Source: Halomonas sp. S3-1-1 (lineage in GTDB: Bacteria; Pseudomonadota; Gammaproteobacteria; Pseudomonadales; Halomonadaceae). From it: a DNA stretch of 64,000 bases. The number at the start of each line of letters is the position of its first letter. The stretch's first letter is position 1. The stretch spans positions 124,001-188,000 of the forward strand of contig NZ_JALGBZ010000005.1 in NCBI RefSeq assembly GCF_023757625.1, in the 5' to 3' direction. The notes under the pieces were generated by a model. The model made no database searches and had not been told where the DNA came from. It was given only the letters and a program-made list of their open reading frames with translations. A program made the position numbers and the translations under genes. Positions 23,695 to 30,862 of the stretch are shown piece by piece.

Positions 23695-24206
23695 TCGCCC
23701 TTTCTCCATTCGGTACCGCTATTCAAATGCACGCCCGCTGTGTCTTGGTGCGTAGTCCGCCCCAGCTCGGCGTATTCCCTCAGCACGGCCTTGGCTTCTT
23801 CCAGGCCTACTGCCAACACAGCGCAATAACCACGTTCGTCAGCCAGCGCCAGCCACTCCCGCTGGCTCGGCGCCAGCGCGGCGGTGTGCGGGGCGCTGGC
23901 TTTGAATTCCAGATAGAGGCCATGCCAACCACCCCGGGCGTCCATCACCACCAGATCGCTCACGCCACTTTTCACACCCTGCCGCTTCATCGCGGCGCCG
24001 GTAGCTTTCGAGCGCTGGCCACCGTTGGGCACGTGATATGTGACATCGTAGAGCGCGCCTACCCGGGTGCCGCGCTGGCACTCGCCGAGTAGCCAGCGGA
24101 TCAGCACCGCCTGCTCCTGCCCCTCCCAGTCGACCGGCCGTTTGCGTGGCGCAGTGCTGGCGCCAGCGGGGCCGAGTATGCGGCGGGGTTTGCGTGTTGT
24201 CGTCAT
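23691..24206 (-). CDS. VRR-NUC domain nuclease
   Basis: 171 residues. The VRR-NUC (PD-(D/E)XK) core lies between residues about 50 and 140: VPNGGQRS, GVKSGVSDLVV and GLYLEFKAS carry the catalytic D and ExK, followed by LAPSQREWLALADERGY. Phage VRR-NUC proteins are Holliday-junction or flap-type nucleases in recombination. It is in an operon with overlapping stops and starts on both sides. Confidence 0.88.
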   Translation of the reverse strand: MTTTRKPRRILGPAGASTAPRKRPVDWEGQEQAVLIRWLLGECQRGTRVGALYDVTYHVPNGGQRSKATGAAMKRQGVKSGVSDLVVMDARGGWHGLYLEFKASAPHTAALAPSQREWLALADERGYCAVLAVGLEEAKAVLREYAELGRTTHQDTAGVHLNSGTEWRKGE

Positions 24207-24556
24207 GCCTCACCCCGCTGGCGCTTATGCGTCTTCTCCGCCGACCAGTAAACGACGCTGGCAGCGACCAGTATCACCGGCATTACCAGAGCGCCGTGAT
24301 AAATCAGCCAGAAGACGCCAGCCCAGCGTGCGACCCGAAACAGCATGCTTATGGGCCGTGGCCATAGCCTGCTCACGTCACCGAATCCTTGGGAGTGGCA
24401 CAAGAACGCACCCATAAGGAGCATGAACGCATACGGCCATGCCACGAACGAAACGATGTTCCCTAGACCACCCTGGGTGACCGGATATAGCCAGATTGCT
24501 GCTGTACCCGCCATCGTTACGGAGCGGCTCCAACGCCGCTCGCCTTTAGTCGTCAT
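24203..24556 (-). CDS. Membrane protein of unknown function
   Basis: 117 residues with three hydrophobic segments (around 15-55 as a pair and 78-103) and a basic C-terminus (SAEKTHKRQRGEA). It overlaps the VRR-NUC gene and the preceding gene by four bases each. No family recognised; an exclusion role is possible but unsupported. Confidence 0.5.
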   Translation of the reverse strand: MTTKGERRWSRSVTMAGTAAIWLYPVTQGGLGNIVSFVAWPYAFMLLMGAFLCHSQGFGDVSRLWPRPISMLFRVARWAGVFWLIYHGALVMPVILVAASVVYWSAEKTHKRQRGEA

Positions 24557-24849
24557 GCCCCACCCCGCTGGCGCTGACCGCGCTCCCAGTTGCTGTAGTC
24601 CGCGACGATTCGATCGAGCATTCCCCGCGCATCGTCGTTATGATCAATCTCCGCACGGCTCGCTACGCCGCACACACCGCGCAACCAGTCGGCACAGTCC
24701 TCGGGCGAGTGGGTACCGTCCGGCAGGTGCTCGATGTTCAGATTGCCTTTCTGGCGGCGGCGGTAGTCCAGGTAGAGCCCGAAACGCGGGTTTTCGCACA
24801 GCACGGCGGCACGACGGGCCTGCTGGCCGCCCTTTGGCTTGTCAGTCAT
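24553..24849 (-). CDS. Unknown small phage protein
   Basis: 98 residues from ATG at 24849, with GAGG five bases upstream. It contains NPRFGLYLDYRRRQKGNL, then CADWLRGVCGVASRAEIDH and a C-terminal helix with WERGQRQRGGA. The pattern is found in replication-region operons of lambdoid prophages but I know no function. The start overlaps the end of the 40-residue gene. Confidence 0.55.
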   Translation of the reverse strand: MTDKPKGGQQARRAAVLCENPRFGLYLDYRRRQKGNLNIEHLPDGTHSPEDCADWLRGVCGVASRAEIDHNDDARGMLDRIVADYSNWERGQRQRGGA

Positions 24850-24964
24850 TGGCATCCTCGATACCGCTCTCCGGGCAGCGGCATAGGTAAAATAGCGCGG
24901 CAAACACCGCGGCGAGCGCGATGGCGCAGAACATGGTGAACGCGCCAAACATGAACTCGGTCAT
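24842..24964 (-). CDS. Small membrane peptide
   Basis: 40 residues from ATG at 24964, overlapping its neighbours on both sides. One predicted membrane span (TMFCAIALAAVFAALFYL) and a short acidic C-terminus. It is supported only by the tight operon overlaps and composition. Confidence 0.5.
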   Translation of the reverse strand: MTEFMFGAFTMFCAIALAAVFAALFYLCRCPESGIEDAND

Positions 24965-25110
24965 GCCCGGGCCCTCCCGCGTTGGATCTTGCGCAGACAC
25001 GATTTACACGCCGGCAGCGCCAGCCACGTGCCCGGCTCCTTGAACTCGCCCACGCCCCTGGGGTAGTGGCATTCGGGGCACACCCGGCGCCCCTGTACGC
25101 TATTCGACAT
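24961..25110 (-). CDS. Small zinc-ribbon protein
   Basis: 49 residues from ATG at 25110. CPECH near residue 11 and CKSC near residue 35 make a CxxC...CxxC zinc ribbon; the C-terminus is Arg-rich. It is a likely nucleic-acid-binding protein. It overlaps the start of the preceding 40-residue gene by ATGA and the previous gene by 11 bases. Confidence 0.6.
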   Translation of the reverse strand: MSNSVQGRRVCPECHYPRGVGEFKEPGTWLALPACKSCLRKIQRGRARA

Positions 25111-25393
25111 GCTCACCCCCAGCGTTCGCCTCGAGGTGATAGCTCCCCAGCAGCGGTACGGCCAGCGTCTCGCGCACACCACACTGGGTTAACCGGTAGC
25201 CCACACCCTCGTGAGCGGCGTACTCCTCGGCGACCAGTGCGTCACACGCCACCCGGATCTGATGCAGCGAGACAGGTAGGCCGTGGTCGTGCGCCAGCTG
25301 CCTCAGGTACTCCGGCGCCGCCGGGCCGGTGAGCAACAGCAGGCGCAGCACGATGTTTTGGTGATCGACGGGTTTAAGCATGGGCCGGGGCAT
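25100..25393 (-). CDS. Predicted winged-helix-like early protein
   Basis: 97 residues from ATG at 25393 (GAGGAG upstream). Helices and a turn in YLRQLAHDHGLPVSLHQIRVACDALVAE, then GYRLTQCGVRE, have the look of a winged helix. A DNA-binding role is tentative. It overlaps the previous gene by 20 bases. Confidence 0.5.
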   Translation of the reverse strand: MPRPMLKPVDHQNIVLRLLLLTGPAAPEYLRQLAHDHGLPVSLHQIRVACDALVAEEYAAHEGVGYRLTQCGVRETLAVPLLGSYHLEANAGGEHVE

Positions 25394-25676
25394 CGTAGCG
25401 CTCCTCCTGCTCGGTTTCGTGGGTGGTGGCGTCGCCGCCGTCGATGCACATCAAGTCTTTTGCAGGAATCGTCCACGCGAGCTCGGCGTCAGATGCAAAA
25501 TCAACTTCCCAACCGCCCCCCTTGAATCTGGCTAACTGCTCGCTATCCAGCGCTCCATCGGGGTGAATCGTGAACGACTGACCAGCAGGGATAAACTCAA
25601 CAGCCACCCCCACCTGGTTGGCGACCTCTCCGCGCAGCACGACTACTAAACACCCAGGCTCAATCGGCTTTTGCAT
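25374..25676 (-). CDS. Unknown early phage protein
   Basis: 100 residues from the second ATG of a tandem pair, favoured by spacing to AGGAGG. The start (KPIEPGCLVVVLRG) and the following short beta segments suggest an SH3-like small barrel. The C-terminus is acidic. No family assigned. Confidence 0.5.
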   Translation of the reverse strand: MQKPIEPGCLVVVLRGEVANQVGVAVEFIPAGQSFTIHPDGALDSEQLARFKGGGWEVDFASDAELAWTIPAKDLMCIDGGDATTHETEQEERYDAPAHA

Positions 25677-25989
25677 CATCCACCTCCTCGCTATGCGCCA
25701 GCACGCGACCCTTATCGGTCAACGCCAGCAGTTGCCGCGGCGGTTTGTCGTTGGTCGTGCCGCTCACGGTCACCAGATCAGCATCGAGCAGCTCGGAGCA
25801 GCGGCCGCAAATGCTCGATAGCGGGCGCTGGATGCGGGCGGCGAGCTGGTTGCGCGTCATCGGCCCTGCAGCGAGCTCCTCGAGGATGCGGCGCTGGTAG
25901 GCGTTGGCGCGTCCGCTTTTGCGAATCTCGCGAAACGCTTCGGCGGAAACCTCCCGCCCGGTGGGTTGCATTACAGGGTTGGTCATCAT
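25660..25989 (-). CDS. Winged-helix DNA-binding protein
   Basis: 109 residues from ATG at 25989 with GGGGAG upstream. RRILEELAAGPMTRNQLA, ARIQRPLSSICGRCSELLDADLV and LLALTDKGRVLA form a MarR/ArsR-like winged helix. It lies between the replication protein P-like gene and small early genes, so an early-region regulator is likely. The next gene's start overlaps its stop. Confidence 0.7.
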   Translation of the reverse strand: MMTNPVMQPTGREVSAEAFREIRKSGRANAYQRRILEELAAGPMTRNQLAARIQRPLSSICGRCSELLDADLVTVSGTTNDKPPRQLLALTDKGRVLAHSEEVDDAKAD

Positions 25990-25991
25990 CG

Positions 25992-26765
25992 TTATCGGCT
26001 CCCCAGGGCGGCACGCAGTGAGCGCAGCCCCTGTTCTGAATTCATCCGATCGGGCATGCCCGCGGCGGCGCTTTGTGCCTGCGCGGCTTCCCGGCTGGCG
26101 CGCTCGGCTCGCTCGGCGCGGGTCATGGTGCTGTCGTGGCCGATCAAGCCCCGGGCGCTCAGCTGCTCGCCGGCCATGACGCGATTGATCAGCGCGGCGT
26201 ACTCGCGGCGAAACTGGCGCTCGAGGCGTCCGGCGCGTGTCTCGCCGCCGCCGTGGGTCAGCTCCCACCAGCCCACTGCCGCGCCGGCCATGCGCACCGC
26301 TTCATGGCTCCACTGGTGCTGGCCGGGCTGGTGGGCGTGGGCGCACACCTCGCGCCAGGCGTCGGCCTCGGTCGGCAGGCCCATGTCCTCCGGGCGGGGC
26401 TGGCACAGCGCGGCGAACTCGGCGGGCATCGGTGGCCAGGCGGTGTCGCTGGCGCGGGCGGCGTCCTGTACGCGTTGGCGTACCCGGCGCAGGCCCACGG
26501 CCAGCTGTGCCGGCGCCAGCGTATTGAGCTCGGCCCACCACGCGCCGGTCTGGTCATACGCGCCCCAGTCACTAGTGAACCGGGCACCAAACAGCTCGCC
26601 CATCACGTTGAACAGCTCGTCGATGTCACCAGCCGCCACCGTGGGCGCGGCATTCCCCGTCGAGGGTTTGCCCTGTGCCGGAGTCGGGCGCTCGGCCTTC
26701 GGCGGCTGCACGGGCTTCCTGAGCTGTGAGACGGCGTTTGGGAGTACGGTCGCGGCGGTTTGCAT
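25992..26765 (-). CDS. Replication protein P-like (helicase loader)
   Basis: 257 residues if started at ATG 26765, which has GGAGG eight bases upstream. Residues from about 48 on match lambda P-type proteins (DIDELFNVMGELFGARFTSDWG, then LAVGLRRVRQRVQDAARASDTAWPP). The first 46 residues are Pro/Thr-rich and lie inside the end of the preceding gene in another frame, so a later start (near 26640) is possible. Its partner upstream is the O/DnaT-like protein. It would recruit the host DnaB helicase. Confidence 0.75.
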   Translation of the reverse strand: MQTAATVLPNAVSQLRKPVQPPKAERPTPAQGKPSTGNAAPTVAAGDIDELFNVMGELFGARFTSDWGAYDQTGAWWAELNTLAPAQLAVGLRRVRQRVQDAARASDTAWPPMPAEFAALCQPRPEDMGLPTEADAWREVCAHAHQPGQHQWSHEAVRMAGAAVGWWELTHGGGETRAGRLERQFRREYAALINRVMAGEQLSARGLIGHDSTMTRAERAERASREAAQAQSAAAGMPDRMNSEQGLRSLRAALGSR

Positions 26766-27630
26766 GGGCATTGCCTCCGGTGGTGGCGGGCTGGTTCTGT
26801 TGGGCTTGCTGGCGTTTGGTGTTCTCGTGGATCCACTTGGCAAAGCGGCGGGTCCATTCGGCGTGGGTCATAGTGCGGTGGGCCTGGGCGACGAAGTGCT
26901 CGCGGAAATCCATCAGCGCGTCGAACACGTTGGCGTCCGGCGCCAGCCCGCGTTGCAGGCACGCCACTTGGTAGGTTTCGGGCTCGGGTTCCCAGTCGAG
27001 GGTCATCGCGGTTTTGCGGTCAGTTACCGGGTCGGCGGCGGGCTCGCCGTCGTCGGCCTGCTGGGCGGCACGTTCGAACACGCTCGGCTCAAGCGCGCTC
27101 AGAGAGAGAGGGGTTACTCTCTGTTGTAGTCTCTGTAAGAAAACGCCGTTTGGGAGATTCTGTGCACTCCCTTCTGGCGAGTCTTGATTCTCCGGTTGGG
27201 CGTTTTCAGATTCTCCGGTTGGGAGAGTCTGGGCAGCGGCGGGGGCTTCCGGCGTTTTTTCCTCCGCTTCCGGGGTCAGCGCCAGCGCCAGTTGCTGGGC
27301 CAGTGCCTCGGTATTGACCCGGTACCAGGTCTTGGCCGGTACGCCCTTGCGCACTTCCTCGAGCACGCCGATCTGGCCCAACTGCTTACGGGCGGTGACC
27401 TGCTGCTTGGCGCTCATGCCGGTTTCAGATTCCCAGCTATCGTGGTCGCCCTGCTGCTCTTTCCAGAACCAGCCATCACGCGTAGCGGCGGTGGGCGTGT
27501 TCGTCAGGAAAAGCGCCTGGCTCAGGAAGATGGCGCCCTGCACAGTGACACCCGGCAGGCGCGTGAACACGGCCTGATAGGCCACCGGCCGGCCCAGTAG
27601 CGCGGGGAGCATGGCGGCGGTTATGCTCAT
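26626..27630 (-). CDS. Replication initiation protein with DnaT-like C-terminal domain
   Basis: 334 residues from ATG at 27630 with GAGGTG upstream. The N-terminal winged-helix region (RPVAYQAVFTRLPGVTVQGAIFLSQAL, WKEQQGDHDSW) is followed by a low-complexity linker and a DnaT-type domain (DWEPEPETYQVACLQRGLA, AHAEWTRRFAKWI-type). This is the O-analogue of the phage; the origin is probably within or next to the gene, where the linker DNA (27100-27260) is repetitive. It overlaps the P-like gene by about 140 bases. Confidence 0.82.
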   Translation of the reverse strand: MSITAAMLPALLGRPVAYQAVFTRLPGVTVQGAIFLSQALFLTNTPTAATRDGWFWKEQQGDHDSWESETGMSAKQQVTARKQLGQIGVLEEVRKGVPAKTWYRVNTEALAQQLALALTPEAEEKTPEAPAAAQTLPTGESENAQPENQDSPEGSAQNLPNGVFLQRLQQRVTPLSLSALEPSVFERAAQQADDGEPAADPVTDRKTAMTLDWEPEPETYQVACLQRGLAPDANVFDALMDFREHFVAQAHRTMTHAEWTRRFAKWIHENTKRQQAQQNQPATTGGNAHANRRDRTPKRRLTAQEARAAAEGRAPDSGTGQTLDGECRAHGGGW

Positions 27631-27661
27631 ACGCACACCTCAAAAATACCTGTATGCAAAA

Positions 27662-27874
27662 TCACGGTTGCGGTACCGATGCTTGGGCCTCGCCCGGGGC
27701 AGTATGCTTTGCTACATCAGCCTTGAGCTTGCCGCGGGTACGTCCCTCGATTTCGTACTGCAGGTTGAGAGGAAGATCGTCGCTCCACTGGCTAACCGCG
27801 CCCTTGGTTCGATTTAGCGCTTTGGCCGCACGAACGGTGCCGCCATAGAAATTCAGAACATCCTGCTTATTCAT
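27662..27874 (-). CDS. Cro-like regulator (YdaS/Cro HTH)
   Basis: 70 residues from ATG at 27874, with CAGGAGG upstream. Cro-like opening: DVLNFYGGTVRAAKALNRTKGAVSQWSDDLP. It would be the lytic repressor acting at the operators between it and cI. Its promoter on the minus strand is TTGAAC with TAAACT 18 bases downstream, over a GTTTAGAC operator. Confidence 0.85.
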   Translation of the reverse strand: MNKQDVLNFYGGTVRAAKALNRTKGAVSQWSDDLPLNLQYEIEGRTRGKLKADVAKHTAPGEAQASVPQP

Positions 27875-27900
27875 GGCAGAGGCCTCCTGTGTATTGCGAC

Positions 27901-27964
27901 AGTTTAGACGCCTGCACCCAAATAGTTCAAGCACCTTTACTCTATAAGGTTTAGATTTCTAAAT
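27901..27964. promoter_or_regulatory. cI-cro operator and divergent promoter region
   Basis: GTTTAG occurs at 27902-27907 and 27949-27954. At 27950-27963 TTTAGA and TCTAAA flank two bases. Minus-strand elements TTGAAC and TAAACT drive cro. On the plus strand TATAAG (27943-27948) lies about 17 bases before the cI ATG and no Shine-Dalgarno intervenes, so cI may be read from a leaderless or near-leaderless transcript, as in lambda. Confidence 0.6.
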
Positions 27965-28654
27965 ATGGAAAAACATATCGGTGACCGAATCAGGGAAAGG
28001 CGCAAAGAGCTTGGCTATAACCAGCCAGAGCTTGGCAAGCTCGTCGGTAGAACCAAAGGCGCGGTTAGCCAGTGGGAGAGCGGTCAGGTCAAGCCGGATC
28101 GGGACTCGCTAATCAAGCTGGAGAGTGCGCTTAAGTGCTCGCAATCATGGCTTATGACGGGAAAGGAGAGCACGAGCTCTTATCCAAAGCGAGAAAGTGA
28201 CAGCGAATTACTAACCGTCAACGAGCAGTCTATTGGCTTTGCTCCACGCCTACAGGGGTGCTGCCCTGAAATAAGCTGGGTTCAAGCGGGGCAGTGGTCA
28301 GAAGTGTGCGACATCAACCACGACCCTGAAACCACAAACTGGTTTCCAAAGCCGCCCGGCGCAAGCGATCAGACGTTCGTGCTCCGCGTAGTTGGTGAAA
28401 GCATGCTGCCCGACTATCCGCCAGGGCGATTCATTTTCGTTGACCCTGAAAAAGCTGCTGATAGCGGCGATGACGTGATTGCCGTGATGACTGAAACCAA
28501 CGAGGCCACGTTCAAGCGATTGATCGAGGAGCCCGGCAGCCCTCGCATGCTCAAAGCCCTCAACCCCGCTTGGCAAAACCCATACCTTCAAATCAATGGG
28601 AGCTGCCATATTATCGGCGTCGTCATAGCCGATATGAGAATGCGCAACCGCTGA
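27965..28654 (+). CDS. CI-like repressor with LexA/S24 peptidase domain
   Basis: 229 residues. HTH at about 8-40 (LGYNQPELGKLVGRTKGAVSQW), linker, then S24 domain: cleavage site A108-G109 (WVQAGQW), catalytic S146 (VVGESMLPDYPPG) and K184 (EATFKRLI). RecA-stimulated autocleavage would induce the prophage. It maintains lysogeny by repressing cro and the rightward early promoter. Confidence 0.95.
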   Translation: MEKHIGDRIRERRKELGYNQPELGKLVGRTKGAVSQWESGQVKPDRDSLIKLESALKCSQSWLMTGKESTSSYPKRESDSELLTVNEQSIGFAPRLQGCCPEISWVQAGQWSEVCDINHDPETTNWFPKPPGASDQTFVLRVVGESMLPDYPPGRFIFVDPEKAADSGDDVIAVMTETNEATFKRLIEEPGSPRMLKALNPAWQNPYLQINGSCHIIGVVIADMRMRNR

Positions 28655-28676
28655 ACCATCATCCGCCAACACAGGG

Positions 28677-28700
28677 CCCGCACGTAGCGGGTCTTTTTTT
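28677..28700 (+). terminator. Intrinsic terminator of the cI gene
   Basis: CCCGC/GCGGG with a five-base loop is followed by TC and seven T, 23 bases past the cI stop. Confidence 0.85.
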
Positions 28701-28708
28701 ATGAGAAA

Positions 28709-28767
28709 AGTTTAGCCGCCTGAATTTTAGGCTTGACGATAGGTTTAGTTATTTATACTCTGAGTTT
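28709..28767 (+). promoter_or_regulatory. Rightward early promoter with CI/Cro-type operators
   Basis: TTGACG (28733) and TATACT (28754-28759) lie 15 bases apart. GTTTAG motifs occur at 28710, 28743 and 28763. The segment AGTTTAGCCGCCTG (28709-28722) matches AGTTTAGACGCCTG at 27901-27914 in 13 of 14 positions, so the same repressor probably binds both sites and controls the operon starting at 28794. Confidence 0.65.
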
Positions 28768-28793
28768 AGACAACGTGACTCAGGAGCTAAACC

Positions 28794-29192
28794 GTGCACA
28801 CCATCGAACCCCAAGAATTCGAATGCCAGGGCTTCACCTGCCGATTCGGCCCGCGCAACAGCGAATGGCCCAGCCGCGTACAAGCGCAGGTGATCGCCTG
28901 CATCGCCGCCGGTCTCACGCATAAAGAGATCGCCAAGCTGCGCGGCTGCTCGCCCCGCACCGTCAGCGCCACCGCGTCCGCGCTGCTCTACTACCTGAAC
29001 GCGCACCGTGCGGCGGCCGCCGTGGCCGAAGCGATGCGGCGCGGCTGGATCGCCCCGCTGCTGCTGGCGCTGATGATCAGCAGTATCACACCGGACGCGC
29101 CGGCCCTGCGCCACCGCCAGCCGACGCGCACCCGTACGCCCTACAGCGCCAGCCGACTGATTGCCAGTCAACGCGGCTCGGAGGGCGTATAG
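28794..29192 (+). CDS. LuxR-type HTH protein
   Basis: 132 residues from GTG at 28794 with CAGGAG upstream. The HTH covers about 30-70 (VQAQVIACIAAGLTHKEIAKLRGCSPRTVSA...), the GerE/LuxR type, without a sensor domain. The C-terminus is basic. It heads the rightward operon, so it may regulate early or excision genes. The preceding promoter carries CI-type sites. Confidence 0.7.
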   Translation: MHTIEPQEFECQGFTCRFGPRNSEWPSRVQAQVIACIAAGLTHKEIAKLRGCSPRTVSATASALLYYLNAHRAAAAVAEAMRRGWIAPLLLALMISSITPDAPALRHRQPTRTRTPYSASRLIASQRGSEGV

Positions 29193-29194
29193 CC

Positions 29195-29509
29195 ATGAGC
29201 CTCGACGCCCCCAAAACCGTCACCGAAGTGTTCGCCGCTCACGGCCTCATGTCCGGCCAAGTGTGCGTGCTTCTCGAATGCCAGGAGCTGGCGCTGGCCG
29301 TCACGCTGCAGAAGAAATACCGCGTTGCACTTACGACCGGCCCGCTGGGCGTTGAGTGCTCCTCGTGGCCAGAAGGTACTGCGCCCAAAAACAACCCCGC
29401 CTTTCGGTGGTTCATGACCGGCACCGACCTCGCCGACATTCGCTTGGTTCGCGATCACCTGCGCGCCTTACTGCTCGATAGCGCCAATACCGGAGGCGCC
29501 GCCCAATGA
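29195..29509 (+). CDS. Unknown early protein
   Basis: 104 residues, soluble, with one Cys-rich turn (QVCVLLECQELALA). No family recognised. It begins three bases after the LuxR-type gene and overlaps the next gene by ATGA. Confidence 0.5.
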   Translation: MSLDAPKTVTEVFAAHGLMSGQVCVLLECQELALAVTLQKKYRVALTTGPLGVECSSWPEGTAPKNNPAFRWFMTGTDLADIRLVRDHLRALLLDSANTGGAAQ

Positions 29510-29832
29510 CCACTCGCATTCGACACGCCGTGCTCGCCGGTGGCGCCATCGTCGCCGCCCTCGTGCTGGGCCAGCTCAGCCAGGACGACGCCGAACGCCG
29601 GCAGGACTGGCTAACCAGCTACTGCACCGACGCCGCCGTGTGGCAGGCCGAAGAGGCGCGCGGCGTGCCGCTCAACCAGCGCACCGGCGCGCCGGACTAT
29701 CGCGGCATCGCCGCCGAGAGCTGCCCGGGCATGCGCCCGGCCGGCCCCGCGCTCGCTGCCGATCGGCAAGCGCCCGCCCGGTTTACGGTGCCGGAGACCG
29801 CCGGCCGCCCTGTTCAAATGGTTCAGTTTTAG
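29506..29832 (+). CDS. Small exported or membrane-anchored protein
   Basis: 108 residues. An N-terminal hydrophobic segment (AVLAGGAIVAALVLGQLS) follows TTRIRH, so the rest is probably periplasmic. Two Cys (near 45 and 72) could form a disulfide. No family recognised. Confidence 0.5.
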   Translation: MTTRIRHAVLAGGAIVAALVLGQLSQDDAERRQDWLTSYCTDAAVWQAEEARGVPLNQRTGAPDYRGIAAESCPGMRPAGPALAADRQAPARFTVPETAGRPVQMVQF

Positions 29833-29841
29833 GAGGCTGTC

Positions 29842-30099
29842 ATGCCGCTCATTGAAGCCACGGTAGAAGTTAATGTTTCGCTGGAAGATTTTGATACCGA
29901 CGACTTGCTCGAGGAGCTCAAGGAGCGCGGGGCAAAGCTCGAGACAATAGGGCTACCTGACGGATATGACCCGGTTGAAGGAAGGAGTACCGCCCAGCTC
30001 GCCGATGCGCTCTACGAAGCCCGCCGTAACGGTAACGACGCCCGAGCACTCGAGCTGTGCGACCGACTTATCTACGCCGCCATCGGCCGCATCGTTTAG
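29842..30099 (+). CDS. Unknown small acidic early protein
   Basis: 85 residues with AGGAGG upstream. Acidic, helical (FDTDDLLEELKERGAKLE), ending in ALELCDRLIYAAIGRIV. No known family. It sits in the rightward early operon. Confidence 0.5.
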   Translation: MPLIEATVEVNVSLEDFDTDDLLEELKERGAKLETIGLPDGYDPVEGRSTAQLADALYEARRNGNDARALELCDRLIYAAIGRIV

Positions 30100-30107
30100 G
30101 AGGCACC

Positions 30108-30218
30108 GTGTTCAACCAGGACGACTTCGACCGCATCTTCAAACAGCCCGCGCCAGTTAAAGACACTGACAAAACCAATCTACCGAATCATCGAGCGAAC
30201 GGAGAACATCATGCCTAA
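30108..30218 (+). CDS. Short phage peptide
   Basis: 36 residues from GTG at 30108, with AGGAGG directly before it (the bases overlap the stop of the previous gene's tail). Sequence MFNQDDFDRIFKQPAP... is charged and helical. Its TAA overlaps the start of the Api92-like gene, which supports a translated leader-like gene. Confidence 0.5.
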   Translation: MFNQDDFDRIFKQPAPVKDTDKTNLPNHRANGEHHA

Positions 30219-30861
30219 CTGGGTAACAAATCAAGTAAACGCTCCAAAGCACGTTATTGAAGCCATGACCAATAGCGAAGGCCGTATCGATTTCAGACTG
30301 GCTGCGCCATTTCCAGGACCCAACAACGAGTGGAACGGAATTATTGGCGATGCAGAACAAGCCGCTGAAATCGTTTGTGCCACTCCGCTGAGCAATCACC
30401 CGGGGCTTCGAGCCCTGCAGGAAGGTAACCGCAGCAGGTTCGACATAAGAACGCTATCCGAAGAATCTTTTAAACAGTTTGTAGGCATGGTTGAGAACTA
30501 TCGCGCCTGTGGTTATCTGCACAGCATGTGCTTTGCAAGAGAGATATGGGGCACCAAATGGAACGCCTGTGAAAGCCAATCGAGCCCGAAAGAAGGCTTA
30601 GCGCGATTTGATACGGCTTGGGCTTGCCCGAATGGAGTGCTGATAGAAGTATCCAAGCGCTTTCCGGATGACGTAATAGAAGTGATTTTTGCTGACGAAG
30701 ACATCGGCAGCAACTGCGGCAAATTTAAGCTGAAAGCGGGTGAGGTTTTCGACTCCGAAACCTCTCCTGGTTGGGGCGAAATGGACGAAGAGCAGCGCGC
30801 CAAGTGGTCAGCCTTCGCGCTTGAAGTTAAAGGCTGGGATCCGGAAGAAGAGGACCAATAA
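30211..30861 (+). CDS. Api92-like/DUF1281 protein
   Basis: 216 residues. The start MPNWVTNQVNAP is characteristic of the Api92-like family (DUF1281), together with the C-terminal ferredoxin-like region (YLHSMCFAREIWGTKWNA, FDTAWACPNGVL). The family is found on mobile elements and its function is not established. It lies in the early operon before rdgC. Confidence 0.85.
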   Translation: MPNWVTNQVNAPKHVIEAMTNSEGRIDFRLAAPFPGPNNEWNGIIGDAEQAAEIVCATPLSNHPGLRALQEGNRSRFDIRTLSEESFKQFVGMVENYRACGYLHSMCFAREIWGTKWNACESQSSPKEGLARFDTAWACPNGVLIEVSKRFPDDVIEVIFADEDIGSNCGKFKLKAGEVFDSETSPGWGEMDEEQRAKWSAFALEVKGWDPEEEDQ

Positions 30862-30862
30862 C

